DNA of 47,462 nucleotides from Aureimonas sp. Leaf427 (GTDB lineage Bacteria; Pseudomonadota; Alphaproteobacteria; Rhizobiales; Rhizobiaceae). The notes under the pieces were generated by a model, which was not told where the DNA came from, did no database searches, and worked only from the letters and a program-made list of their open reading frames with translations. Shown here in pieces: positions 1 to 7,714 of the stretch. Numbering within the stretch: position 1 is the stretch's first letter; each line of letters opens with the position of its first letter. The translations under genes were made by a program, and so were the position numbers. The stretch spans positions 1 through 47,462 of the forward strand of contig NZ_LMQW01000014.1 in NCBI RefSeq assembly GCF_001425485.1. The letters are read 5' to 3'.

Positions 1-94
1 AACTCCGCGGAATACCGCGCCCTCTTCGACATTCTAGGATCGTCCCTATCAGCAGGCGATCCACTCTAAACACTGGTCCGGTTTTCCGGGACCA
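1..94 (-). mobile_element. Edge of an IS3-type insertion sequence (partial)
   Basis: On the minus strand an ORF starts at 32 and runs off the window edge. Its first ten residues are MSKRARYSAE, which resembles the start of IS3-family OrfA proteins (typically MSKR-RYSAEFK). About 40 bases upstream of that start lies a near-palindrome at 74-94 (TGGTCCGG...CCGGGACCA), which I take as the terminal inverted repeat. The family call rests on ten residues and the position of the repeat, so it is tentative. The rest of the element lies outside the window. Confidence 0.5.
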
Positions 95-190
95 CCTCTC
101 GTTTTGTTGCCTCTGCTTCCAGGCGCCGCATTCACCTCGCAGACCCTCGCAGCTTTGAGTGACGCTTGCTCGTGTTTGCCGCGCTCCGCG

Positions 191-367
191 TCAATCCGTC
201 TCCGCGACGAACGAGCGAACTTCTGCCGAAAGCTCTGTTGGCTCGATACGCCTGAGCTTCGGCTTAGCGAATGCCTGTGCTGCGACGACGGCTTTGATCG
301 CGACAGGCCGATAGTGAGACAGCATATCGTTTAGAACACGTTGCCGTTCAGCGGACTCAAGGGCCAT
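191..367 (-). CDS. Small hypothetical protein (58 aa), possibly a gene remnant
   Basis: A short minus-strand frame starts at ATG 367 and ends in TGA at 191. It begins MALESAERQRVLNDML, continues with an Ala/Val-rich stretch (AIKAVVAAQAFAKPK), and ends in SFVAETD. The frame stays open upstream of the ATG for more than 30 codons (containing FVFTVALQRKWW), so this may be the 3' end of a longer, damaged gene lying between the IS edge and the large operon. A weak GGTGG lies about 8 bases before the ATG. I do not recognise the family. Confidence 0.35.
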   Translation of the reverse strand: MALESAERQRVLNDMLSHYRPVAIKAVVAAQAFAKPKLRRIEPTELSAEVRSFVAETD

Positions 368-473
368 CAAGTATATCCACCATTTGCGCTGCAGAGCGAC
401 TGTGAAGACGAAGCGCCGGCTTAATTGAGGAACAGGACGCGTTGGAAACGCGAAATTTGCGATGCCGCGTCCG

Positions 474-764
474 TCAGATTTTGCAGTAGGTTTTAATGGA
501 TACGGACTGTACCCACTCAGCGGTTCGTGTGCTGTGGGCTTTCATAAAGTTTGAGCCAGCATGCGCGTCGAGCGCGGCCTGATCGGCCCAGACTTCGTAG
601 AAGGCAAAGTGGTCCGGCTTTTCCGTTGACTCGTGTAAATCATACTGGATGAAGCCAGCCTCCGTTCTCGTATGAGCGACTAGTGCTTGAAGGGCTTCGC
701 GTAATGCATCGGCCTTTCCTTCATGGGGGATGACCTGCGCGAAAACAAAGACTTTATCCGACAT
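474..764 (-). CDS. ABM-domain protein (putative quinol monooxygenase, YgiN type)
   Basis: This 96-residue protein has the single ferredoxin-like ABM (antibiotic biosynthesis monooxygenase) fold. The usual blocks are visible: an N-terminal strand (VFVFAQVIPHEGKADALREAL), a central GFIQYDLHES, the FAFYEVWADQAALDAH block, and a final strand. Members are small cofactor-free monooxygenases or heme- or quinol-linked enzymes, normally dimers in the cytoplasm. It is the last gene of the long leftward operon and follows the OsmC gene by 57 bases. The substrate cannot be told from sequence. A role in handling a reactive by-product of the pathway is inference from its place beside OsmC. Confidence 0.85.
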   Translation of the reverse strand: MSDKVFVFAQVIPHEGKADALREALQALVAHTRTEAGFIQYDLHESTEKPDHFAFYEVWADQAALDAHAGSNFMKAHSTRTAEWVQSVSIKTYCKI

Positions 765-821
765 TGCGTATCCTATGTGCCGATCGATGAATTCCCTGCG
801 CGCTTCAGGTGACTGACACCA

Positions 822-1271
822 TCAAACGACGTTGATCGTGACATTGGACTTGATCGAATTTGCGATAAAGCATCCCTTGTGGGCTCGGTGGTGGAGGCGC
901 TCCAATGCTGCATGGTCTGGCGTCTTGCTTCCGCCGAAAGTGACCTTCGGGCTAATGGTGATGGCCGATACCCATTGGGAGCCATCAGCGCTTTTCTCCA
1001 CGTGACCCACGGCTTCGTCCTCGTAGCTTTCAATTTTGAATCCGCTGCCCTCACAGACGGCGAGGAAGTAGAGCATGTGGCAGCTGGCCAACGCATTGAC
1101 GAGCAGCTGCTCCGGGTCCGCCAGCGTGTCGTTGCCGAGGAAGGCGGCAGCGGCCGAAACAGGAATCGTCACCTCCGGGCTGATTGTAGCCGTATGGTCT
1201 CGGCTGTAGGTGCCGGGCTGGGAGGGGTGGTCAGAGGCTGTCCACTGGATGCGTACGGAATGCTGTGACAT
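822..1271 (-). CDS. OsmC family peroxiredoxin-like protein
   Basis: About 149 residues starting at MSQHSVRIQW. The OsmC/Ohr signature is clear: TISPEVTIPVSAAAAFLGNDTLADPEQLL, then the redox block NALASCHMLYFLAVC, which carries two cysteines seven residues apart, and a C-terminal AHKGCFIANSIKSNV. OsmC proteins reduce organic hydroperoxides in the cytoplasm. I chose the ATG at 1271 because it gives the normal family length. A GTG at 1307 would add twelve residues. It lies between DUF1445 and the ABM gene in the operon, suggesting defence against peroxides made during catabolism. Confidence 0.9.
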   Translation of the reverse strand: MSQHSVRIQWTASDHPSQPGTYSRDHTATISPEVTIPVSAAAAFLGNDTLADPEQLLVNALASCHMLYFLAVCEGSGFKIESYEDEAVGHVEKSADGSQWVSAITISPKVTFGGSKTPDHAALERLHHRAHKGCFIANSIKSNVTINVV

Positions 1272-1329
1272 GGGGTTAGGCCTATTCGACAGTTGGTGGT
1301 TCGACACATGACGAACCGAAGGTCATGAC

Positions 1330-2166
1330 TTACGCAGCGGCTGCGGCGCCGGCGAGCAAATCGGTGACAAGCATGTAGCCCGGCTCGTGGGTGATGGCGA
1401 AGTCAAGCTTGGCTTCCTGCAGAGCAAGTTGGGGCGTCACTCCACAGGCCCAAAAACCACAGACGTCCCCCGCCTCGATCACCGGCCGATCACCGAACTC
1501 GGGCTGCTGGATATCGGCGATGCCGATTTCGGAGGGATCACCGAGGTGCACGGGAGCGCCGTGCGCCAACGGAAGGCGCTCTGACAAGACAATCGCCTGA
1601 ATGAGGTCGTGCGGCTTGAAGGACCGCATCGACACGACCATCGAGCCCTTGAACGGACCAGCCGGCTCTACGGGCAAGTTGGTGGCGTACATCGGCACGT
1701 TGCGTCCGGCGCTGATATGCCTGATTTCGATGCCCACTTTCAAGATTGCGCTTTCGAAGGAAAAGGAGCAGCCAAGCGCGAAGGTCACAAGGTCGGGACG
1801 CCATAGTTCCTTGAGGTCGTCCACAGTCTCTGTATGGATACCCGAGCGATAGACGCGGTATCGCGGCACGTCAGTACGAATGTCGATCGAGCCGAGGCCG
1901 GGAAGGCCGGGATCGCCCGGCCTTCCGACTCCAAGCAGTGGGCAGCTTTTTGGGTTGCGCTCGCAAAATAGCTGGAAATCGGCTGCATGGGACTCCGGCA
2001 GGATCACGAGATTGGCCTGCATGTAGCCGTCGGCATAACCGGTGGTAGGCAGACGCAGCTCGCCACGGCGGATTGCTTCGCGGACCTTGGAGGCCGACAT
2101 TGCGCCATTTCCGGAGGTGGTGGTCAAGTTCACGTCTTGGGCCTGAACGTCCGAAAGTCTCGACAT
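1330..2166 (-). CDS. DUF1445 putative hydro-lyase (YcsI type; N-terminal half of D-glutamate cyclase)
   Basis: About 278 residues beginning MSRLSDVQAQDV. It matches the DUF1445/YcsI family along its length: the REAIRRGELRLPTTGYADGYMQANLVILP opening, the central CPLLGVGRPGDPGLP, the FALGCSFSFESAIL block with conserved Cys, the MRSFKPHDLIQAIVLSERLPLAHGAPVHLGDP stretch, and the late GDVCGFWACGVTPQLAL. The mammalian mitochondrial D-glutamate cyclase DGLUCY joins a DUF1445 domain to a DUF4392 domain. A DUF4392 protein is encoded separately at 13627-14694. The start at 2166 lies 4 bases past the stop of the upstream gene, so the two are probably translationally coupled. The enzymatic reaction of stand-alone members is not established. 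Confidence 0.88.
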   Translation of the reverse strand: MSRLSDVQAQDVNLTTTSGNGAMSASKVREAIRRGELRLPTTGYADGYMQANLVILPESHAADFQLFCERNPKSCPLLGVGRPGDPGLPGLGSIDIRTDVPRYRVYRSGIHTETVDDLKELWRPDLVTFALGCSFSFESAILKVGIEIRHISAGRNVPMYATNLPVEPAGPFKGSMVVSMRSFKPHDLIQAIVLSERLPLAHGAPVHLGDPSEIGIADIQQPEFGDRPVIEAGDVCGFWACGVTPQLALQEAKLDFAITHEPGYMLVTDLLAGAAAAA

Positions 2167-2170
2167 AGAC

Positions 2171-2587
2171 TCAGCTCGTCCCCAGGGCACTGAGCATCGC
2201 CTCGGCGATGGCGACGTCCTTTTCCGCGGGTCCGCCGGAGACGCCGACTGCGCCGATCACCGTCTTGCCGTCGCGGATCGGCAGACCGCCACCGAACACG
2301 ACATAGGGTCGGCGCCCACCGTGGTTGTCGAGGCCGTAGTAGAGGGCGCCAGGCTGCACGAGATCCATCCAGCTGCCGCTCGGCGAGCGCAGCGAAAGGG
2401 CGGTGTGAGCCTTGTTGTGAGCCAGCTCGACCGTGGAAAGCGCAGCGTCCCCCACACGTAGAAATGCCAGCAGATTGCCCCCCTGATCGAGGATTGCGAG
2501 TGAGGACGGCTCGTCCAGCTCGAGCGCCTTCGCCGCGCCAGCGTTCAACGCCTTGAAAGCGGCTTCGTGGGTGATTTGTTCAGCCAT
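2171..2587 (-). CDS. GlcG/HbpS family heme-binding-like protein
   Basis: A 138-residue protein of the GlcG/HbpS (DUF336) family. Diagnostic parts are AFKALNAGAAKALEL near the start, SLAILDQGGNLLAFLRVGDA, AHNKAHTALSLRSPS, YYGLDNHGGRRPYVVFGGGLPI and the C-terminal IGAVGVSGGPAEKDVAIAEAML. Family members bind heme or other small ligands and often sit in operons for two- or three-carbon acid and diol metabolism (glc, propanediol, PduO C-terminal-like domains). Here it follows the SDR gene by 42 bases and is almost joined to the DUF1445 gene. An accessory role for a pathway enzyme is inferred. Confidence 0.88.
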   Translation of the reverse strand: MAEQITHEAAFKALNAGAAKALELDEPSSLAILDQGGNLLAFLRVGDAALSTVELAHNKAHTALSLRSPSGSWMDLVQPGALYYGLDNHGGRRPYVVFGGGLPIRDGKTVIGAVGVSGGPAEKDVAIAEAMLSALGTS

Positions 2588-2629
2588 GGGAATGCCGGTC
2601 CGTTCGTGTTGCAGGTGTTCGTTCTGCGA

Positions 2630-3385
2630 TCAGCTGTAAATGCCGCCGTCGACGTTGATGGCTTGTGCCGTTATGTACGAGGACTCGTCCGACGCGAGAA
2701 AGACGAAGAGCGGCGCGACTTCGTCGGGCGTTCCCTGTCGCCCCAGCGGGATGACGCGAGGAATCGCTTCTTCCTGCTTTTCACGCCCGCCCATGAAAGC
2801 GATCACCGGTGCGTTGAACGGAGTGTCGATCCAGCCTGGGCAAACCGCATTCACCCGGACACCTTCGCCCGCGAGCTCTATGGCGAGCGTCGTCGCCATG
2901 CCGATCACTGCGGCCTTAGATGACGAATAGGCGAGCAGCCCGGTCGCTCCCCGCTTGCCGGCAAGCGAGGACATCAGCACGACGGACGACTTCCCTGCCC
3001 GGCGGAGATGCGGCAGGGCTTCGCGTACGAAAATGAAGTTGGCCCGGACGTTGACCGCAAAGGTCTTGTCCCAGTCGGCGGTCGCGAAGCTTTCGGCCCG
3101 GCCGGAAATTTGGACGCCGGCGTTGAGGCATAGCGTGTCAAAGCCGTCCATCCATTCGGCGGCTTGCTTCACCGCCGACGTGATGTCGGCCTCCTGGGAG
3201 AGATCGGCACGGATGAACCGCACCTTTCCCTGGAAGCGCTTCTCGACTTCCGCGCCACCCGCCGCGTCGATGTCGATCATCGATACAATGGCGCCCTCTG
3301 CGATTACGGCTTCGAGAATGGCTAGGCCAATATTCGCGACGCCGCCGGTCAGAAGCACGCGTTTACCTGCCAGTCTTGCGGACAT
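2630..3385 (-). CDS. SDR family NAD(P)-dependent oxidoreductase
   Basis: A classical short-chain dehydrogenase of 251 residues starting MSARLAGKRVLLTGG. Visible elements are the Rossmann glycine motif TGGVANIG (residues 13-20), the NAG motif (88-90), the catalytic Ser near 140 (VVLMSSLAG), the YxxxK pair Tyr153-Lys157 (YSSSKAA), and the PG motif after the active site (NAVCPGWIDT). An Asp at the end of beta strand 2 (SMIDID) suggests NAD rather than NADP. The ATG at 3385 gives the standard length. It lies directly after the lipoyl E2 gene and probably oxidises a hydroxyl intermediate, perhaps acetoin- or diol-like, but the substrate is unknown. Confidence 0.9.
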   Translation of the reverse strand: MSARLAGKRVLLTGGVANIGLAILEAVIAEGAIVSMIDIDAAGGAEVEKRFQGKVRFIRADLSQEADITSAVKQAAEWMDGFDTLCLNAGVQISGRAESFATADWDKTFAVNVRANFIFVREALPHLRRAGKSSVVLMSSLAGKRGATGLLAYSSSKAAVIGMATTLAIELAGEGVRVNAVCPGWIDTPFNAPVIAFMGGREKQEEAIPRVIPLGRQGTPDEVAPLFVFLASDESSYITAQAINVDGGIYS

Positions 3386-3448
3386 GGTGTCTTCCTTCTT
3401 TGAACAAGCGGGCACTCGGCTCGTTGGCCGACATGCCGTCCAGAAGTT

Positions 3449-4570
3449 TCAGGCCGCGCTGCGCACGGTCTCCAAGATCGCTTCGTTGATGGCGGAAGCG
3501 GCTTCCATCTGTGGCATGTGGCCAGCTGCGGGGAACGACCGGAAGCGCACGTTCGGCGGCAGCCCATCGGCCTCGGCCACCGGAATGATGGCATCGTCCT
3601 CGCCCCAGAGAACCGTCACTGGGCACGTAAGCTTCGCCAGTTTGTCGCCGATCTGCTGCAGCTGGCCGTTTTCGTCCGCGATGGTCGCCGCCATTGCCGC
3701 CAATGACTCAGGCACGCCTTCTAGGCGTTTGAAGCGCAGCGTGCCTTCGACCATGTCGTTCGTGATCTTCGACGGATCGGCGAACAATAGCTCAAGGACC
3801 TTCTGTAGCGGGCGACGGCGCTCTGCGGAAACGAAGCCATCCAGGTATTCCCGGTTGATCTCGCGGCCGAGTCCGATCGGCGCGATCAGCGTCAGTGACG
3901 CCACCCGGGACTGATCCGCCGACGCGAGGGCAGTAGCGATCGCTCCGCCGAAGGAGTGCGCGACGAGATGGAACTTGCCGGGTGCGATAGCATCAACGGC
4001 TGCCGTCACCGACGCGACGATGCGGGCGAATATGTCTCCTTGCGAAACGGGCGAGGACGCGCCGTGTCCCGGCAGATCGAGCGAAACGGTCCGAATGGTC
4101 TCCGCGATCGCCGGCTGGTTGAAAAGCCAAGTCGTGTGGTCACCGCCGAAGCCGTGGATGAAAACTACCGTCGCATCAGACTCTAAGCCGGCTTCCGACA
4201 CGTTGATCGTACCGTCAGGGACTTCGATGAGGCGCGGTGCGTTACCTTCCACCGCCCCTTCCCCTGCTACGCCAGCCCGGTCGGCATATGTCTCGACGAA
4301 CGCGTCGATCTCTTCCTCGCTCGCCTCGCCGTCGACGATCACGGCAGCAAGGGCTCCAACAGGAGCCGTCGTTCCGATGGGCAGCACGATGCGCCGCAAC
4401 GTGCCGCTGGCCGCTGACTCAAGTACGTTGGTGACCTTGGTTGTCTCGATTTCAACAACCTCTTGGCCGCGGTCGACGTGACCGCCCACTTCCACGAGCC
4501 ATCCGCAGATCTTGCCTTCGGTCATCGTCATGCCCCACTTGGGCACGGTGACTGCCTCGATGCTGGCCAT
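3449..4570 (-). CDS. acoC: Lipoyl-domain/alpha-beta hydrolase protein (acetoin dehydrogenase E2 type)
   Basis: This 373-residue protein has an N-terminal lipoyl domain (residues 1-80) with the lipoylation lysine at about Lys45 in IETTKVTN. After a linker, an alpha/beta-hydrolase domain runs from about 131. It shows the oxyanion HGFGG (139-143), the nucleophile elbow HSFGG (Ser206), an acid in WGEDD (325-326) and the catalytic His351 in AAGHMP. This is the architecture of AcoC, the E2 of acetoin dehydrogenase, rather than a standard 2-oxo-acid dehydrogenase E2: there is no E3-binding domain and no CAT-type acyltransferase domain. It follows E1 beta by 6 bases. No dihydrolipoyl dehydrogenase (E3) gene is in the window, so E3 must come from elsewhere. 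Confidence 0.9.
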   Translation of the reverse strand: MASIEAVTVPKWGMTMTEGKICGWLVEVGGHVDRGQEVVEIETTKVTNVLESAASGTLRRIVLPIGTTAPVGALAAVIVDGEASEEEIDAFVETYADRAGVAGEGAVEGNAPRLIEVPDGTINVSEAGLESDATVVFIHGFGGDHTTWLFNQPAIAETIRTVSLDLPGHGASSPVSQGDIFARIVASVTAAVDAIAPGKFHLVAHSFGGAIATALASADQSRVASLTLIAPIGLGREINREYLDGFVSAERRRPLQKVLELLFADPSKITNDMVEGTLRFKRLEGVPESLAAMAATIADENGQLQQIGDKLAKLTCPVTVLWGEDDAIIPVAEADGLPPNVRFRSFPAAGHMPQMEAASAINEAILETVRSAA

Positions 4571-4576
4571 AGCTGC

Positions 4577-5584
4577 TTACCTTTTCACGATCTGGTGCAC
4601 CGCCTTCGCGATGGCCGCCGCACTTGGAACGTAGGCATCTTCGAGGACCGGTGAGTAGGGCACGGGAGTGTGGGGCGCCGTCACAAGCTTGATCGGCGCC
4701 TTAAGCGCATGGAAAGCCTTGTCGGCGAGCAATGCCGAGATGTCGGCGGCGACGCTGCAACGAGGGTTGGCCTCGTCTACGATAACGACCCGTCCGATCT
4801 CTTCGGCTAGCTCGACCAGCGTTTCCTCGTCCAGCGGCGAGGTCGTCCGCGGATCAACAACGCAGGCCGAGATTCCCTCCGATGAAAGCTGTCGCGCCGC
4901 TTCCTCGGCGACGATCGCCAGGCGGCCGATGCCGATGATCAAGACGTCCTTTCCGTCACGCGCGATCCGCGCTTCGCCGAAAGGGATCGTGTAGGAGCCG
5001 TCGGGCACATCGCCGATCGTGTCGTAGAGCATCTTGTTTTCAAGGAAGATGACCGGATCGTCGTCGCGGATCGCCTGGATCAACAGCCCCTTGGCGTCGT
5101 AGGGCGTCGATGGAATTACGACCTTGAGGCCGGGAATGTGGGTGAACAAGGGATAGAAGGCTTGGGTGTGCTGCGACCCGGAGCGGCTGCCGGCTCCATA
5201 AGTGGCGCGGATCACGAGAGGTGTCGTCGCACGCCCACCGAACATGTAGCGGAACTTGGCGATCTGGTTGGCGATCTGGTCAAAACAGACTCCCGCGAAA
5301 TCCACGAACATCAGTTCGGCAATGGGCCTGAGGCCCGTCAACGCCGCACCTGCGGCTGCGCCGATGAAGGCCGTTTCGCTGATCGGCGTGTCGCGGATGC
5401 GCTCGGAGCCAAACGCATCGAGGAGACCGCGCGTTACGCCGAACGCACCACCCCAAGCGTCCTTGACGCCGTTCGCGCCGGCGCCGCCAGTGAGGTCTTC
5501 GCCCATCATGATGACGCGCGGGTCACGGGCCATCTCCGAGCGAAGGGCTTCGTTGATAGCTTGCCGAAAGGATTTTTGCGACAT
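4577..5584 (-). CDS. acoB: 2-oxo-acid/acetoin dehydrogenase E1 component, beta subunit
   Basis: A transketolase-like E1 beta subunit of 335 residues beginning MSQKSFRQAINEALRSEM. Typical blocks are RVIMMGEDLTGG, the FGSERIRDTPISETAFIGAAAGAALTGLRPI stretch that contributes the cofactor-activating Glu, QHTQAFYPLFTHIPGLKVVIPSTPYDAKGLL, DDPVIFLENKMLYD, and the C-terminal transketolase domain with CVVDPRTTSPLDEETLVE. It pairs with the alpha subunit encoded just upstream (13 bases) to form the TPP-dependent E1 heterotetramer. The ATG at 5584 was chosen over an upstream in-frame ATG at 5728 because the extra sequence is Arg/Ser-rich and lies within the alpha gene. Acetoin specificity is suggested only by the AcoC-like partner. 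Confidence 0.93.
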   Translation of the reverse strand: MSQKSFRQAINEALRSEMARDPRVIMMGEDLTGGAGANGVKDAWGGAFGVTRGLLDAFGSERIRDTPISETAFIGAAAGAALTGLRPIAELMFVDFAGVCFDQIANQIAKFRYMFGGRATTPLVIRATYGAGSRSGSQHTQAFYPLFTHIPGLKVVIPSTPYDAKGLLIQAIRDDDPVIFLENKMLYDTIGDVPDGSYTIPFGEARIARDGKDVLIIGIGRLAIVAEEAARQLSSEGISACVVDPRTTSPLDEETLVELAEEIGRVVIVDEANPRCSVAADISALLADKAFHALKAPIKLVTAPHTPVPYSPVLEDAYVPSAAAIAKAVHQIVKR

Positions 5585-5597
5585 GGTCGTCGAGCCT

Positions 5598-6575
5598 TCA
5601 AATGTACTTGACGTAGACGTCGGTCGTAAGGGCGGACAGGTCGGGGAACGGCGCCGCTCGTGCCTTCTCCACCGCACTGTTAAGCAAAACCTCGATCTCG
5701 CCATCGATGTCGTCGAGCTGGTCCGCATCGATCAAGGCGGCCTCGCCCACGCGTTTGCGGAAGTTGAGTAGGCAATCGCGCCCCGAGCGCATCGCTGCCT
5801 TCTCTTCCGCGGTACGGTACGTATCGGGATCTCCGCTGTAATGGCCGTAATAGCGGGGAACGTGGATATGTAGCATGGTCGGGCCCCCGCCACCTCGCGC
5901 CCGCTGGACGGCTTCGCCCGCGGCCGCGTGAACGGCGAAGACGTCGGTGCCGTCCAATTCGAGGGTCGGGATGGCGAAGCTCTCGGCACGCAAGGTGAAA
6001 CTACCTGCCGATACGTGTGCGTTGAAGGTCGCCTCGCCGAACTCATTGTCTTCGATCACAAAGATCATCGGAAGCTTCCATATGGACGCTAAGTTGAAGC
6101 TTTCCGACATGGCACCTTCGTTCATCGCCCCGTCGCCCGCGAAAGCTACGGCGACGCGATCATTGCCAAGCACTTTGGCGGTCAGGGCGGCGCCGCAGGT
6201 GATGGGCACGCCACCTGCAACGATGCCGTTCGCCCCAAGCATGCCATGGCGGAGGTCGGCGATATGTTGTGATCCGCCTTTGCCGTTGCAGGTGCCTGTC
6301 GCCCGGCCGAACAGCTCTGCCATCATCGCATCGACATCGAGGCCCTTCGCGATTGCGTGGCCATGACCGCGATGCGTCGACGAAATGTAATCGCCGTCTT
6401 CTAGGTGAAGGCACACGCCGACCGCCGAGGCTTCCTGGCCAGCATAGAGGTGGGTGCTGCCCGGAATGTCACCGGTCCCCATCTCCTCCATGACGCGCTC
6501 TTCGAAGCGCCGGATCAGCCGCATCGATCTGTAAACGTTAACAAGCTGTTCGCGGGGCAATTGCAAAGCGGACAT
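5598..6575 (-). CDS. acoA: TPP-dependent dehydrogenase E1 component, alpha subunit
   Basis: A 325-residue E1 alpha subunit beginning MSALQLPREQL. It has the RRFEERVMEEM opening, the phosphate-contacting HRGHGH (68-73), and the thiamine-diphosphate and magnesium motif GDGAMNEG (148-155), closed by the Asn in EDNEFG (near 177). The late block HVPRYYGHYSGDPDTYR matches the conserved phosphorylation-loop region of the family. It is the first gene of the dehydrogenase trio and begins 92 bases after the ABC permease stop. The 5' end of the reading frame contains a sequence matching the LacI operator of this region (6530-6543). The substrate could be acetoin or another 2-keto or alpha-hydroxyketone compound. 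Confidence 0.93.
   Translation of the reverse strand: MSALQLPREQLVNVYRSMRLIRRFEERVMEEMGTGDIPGSTHLYAGQEASAVGVCLHLEDGDYISSTHRGHGHAIAKGLDVDAMMAELFGRATGTCNGKGGSQHIADLRHGMLGANGIVAGGVPITCGAALTAKVLGNDRVAVAFAGDGAMNEGAMSESFNLASIWKLPMIFVIEDNEFGEATFNAHVSAGSFTLRAESFAIPTLELDGTDVFAVHAAAGEAVQRARGGGGPTMLHIHVPRYYGHYSGDPDTYRTAEEKAAMRSGRDCLLNFRKRVGEAALIDADQLDDIDGEIEVLLNSAVEKARAAPFPDLSALTTDVYVKYI
6530..6543. promoter_or_regulatory. Candidate LacI-family operator inside the acoA 5' coding region
   Basis: TGTAAACGTTAACA lies 31-44 bases inside acoA. It differs by one base from the site in the leader of the lacI gene (21666-21679) and by two from the site in the promoter of the long operon (12599-12612). It could act as an intragenic operator controlling the dehydrogenase half of the operon, or be a chance match forced by the codons for LVNVY. 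Confidence 0.35.
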
Positions 6576-6667
6576 GGTGAATCCTACCTTTAAGGCTTCG
6601 CTGGGACTGGCGTGCGGCAATTCGGACTGTCGCGGTGCGTCCAGTGCAGTGCACTCGACTTGAGGCT

Positions 6668-7714
6668 TTAGATTTTCATTTGACGGTTTCGTCGGTACTG
6701 GTCGGCCACGACGGCCGCGACGATGATCATCCCTTTGATGATCTCCTGATAGTAGGATCCGATCCGAAGGAACGTGAAACCGGACGTGATGATGCCAAGC
6801 ACGATCACGCCGATGACCGTGCCGCCGATCCGACCCACGCCGCCCGCGAGCGACGTTCCGCCAATCACGGCGGCGGCGATGGCGTCGAGTTCATAGGCCG
6901 TACCCATCGCCGGCTGCGCGGAAGCCGCCCGGGCAGCTGTTACGACACCCGCCAAGCCGGACAGCAAGCCGGCTACGGCATACACTTTGATGAGATGAGC
7001 GCCGATGTTGATGCCCGATACACGAGCGGCTTGCGGGTTCGCACCGATGGCATACGTGAACTTACCGTAGCGAGTGTAGCGTAAGGATACATGGGCGATC
7101 AGCGCTACGACGGCGAAGATGATCACAGGTAGGGGCAGCGGAAAGCCCAGAACCAGGAAACTTTTTCCTAGCCAGGTGAATTCCGGTGTCAGCAGCGGAA
7201 TGGGCTGGCCAGTCGTGTACCACTTCGCGACTCCGCGGGCGCAGACCATCATCCCTAGCGTAGCGATGAAGGGGGGTATGCCAGTGGCGGCGATGACCCC
7301 GCCACTGATGACGCCGGTTCCGATGCCTACCGCAACTCCCGCCAGCAGCGGCCAGATCGGAAAAAGATCGGTCAGCAGCGGGTAGATAGCCCGCGTGTCC
7401 GCGCTGCTTTGGGCGAGCGATGCGGCAACCATTGCTGCGAGACCAAGAACGGACCCCGACGCCAAATCGATACCGCCGGTGATGATGACTTGCGTCACCC
7501 CGATGGCGATGATTCCGACCACGGACACCTGAAGGATGATGATCGACAGCCGCTGTTGATTGCCGAGGAAGCTCTGTCCAACAACGATCCAGCCAAGAAT
7601 CTCGAAGATGAGGGCGATGCCGATCAGCATCCCCAACATTGAAAGCTCACGCTTGAGCTTTTTCTTCGGCTCATCCTTGGGCGCTGTGCCAGCATTCTCT
7701 TGGATCGTGCTCAT
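6668..7714 (-). CDS. Ribose-type sugar ABC transporter permease (RbsC family)
   Basis: A 348-residue integral membrane protein of the BPD_transp_2 (RbsC/AraH/XylH) class. After a charged cytoplasmic N-terminus (KDEPKKKLKREL) come about eight to ten hydrophobic segments. The family blocks are GGIDLASGSVLGLAAMVAA, GIPPFIATLGMMVCARGVA, the ANPQAARVSGINIGAHLIKVYAVAGLLSGLAGVV loop that contacts the ATPase, and AAVIGGTSLAGGVGRIGGTVIGV. Its ATG overlaps the stop of the ATPase gene by one base (TGATG), so translation is coupled. It forms the inner-membrane channel of the CUT2 transporter with the two upstream genes. Confidence 0.95.
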   Translation of the reverse strand: MSTIQENAGTAPKDEPKKKLKRELSMLGMLIGIALIFEILGWIVVGQSFLGNQQRLSIIILQVSVVGIIAIGVTQVIITGGIDLASGSVLGLAAMVAASLAQSSADTRAIYPLLTDLFPIWPLLAGVAVGIGTGVISGGVIAATGIPPFIATLGMMVCARGVAKWYTTGQPIPLLTPEFTWLGKSFLVLGFPLPLPVIIFAVVALIAHVSLRYTRYGKFTYAIGANPQAARVSGINIGAHLIKVYAVAGLLSGLAGVVTAARAASAQPAMGTAYELDAIAAAVIGGTSLAGGVGRIGGTVIGVIVLGIITSGFTFLRIGSYYQEIIKGMIIVAAVVADQYRRNRQMKI

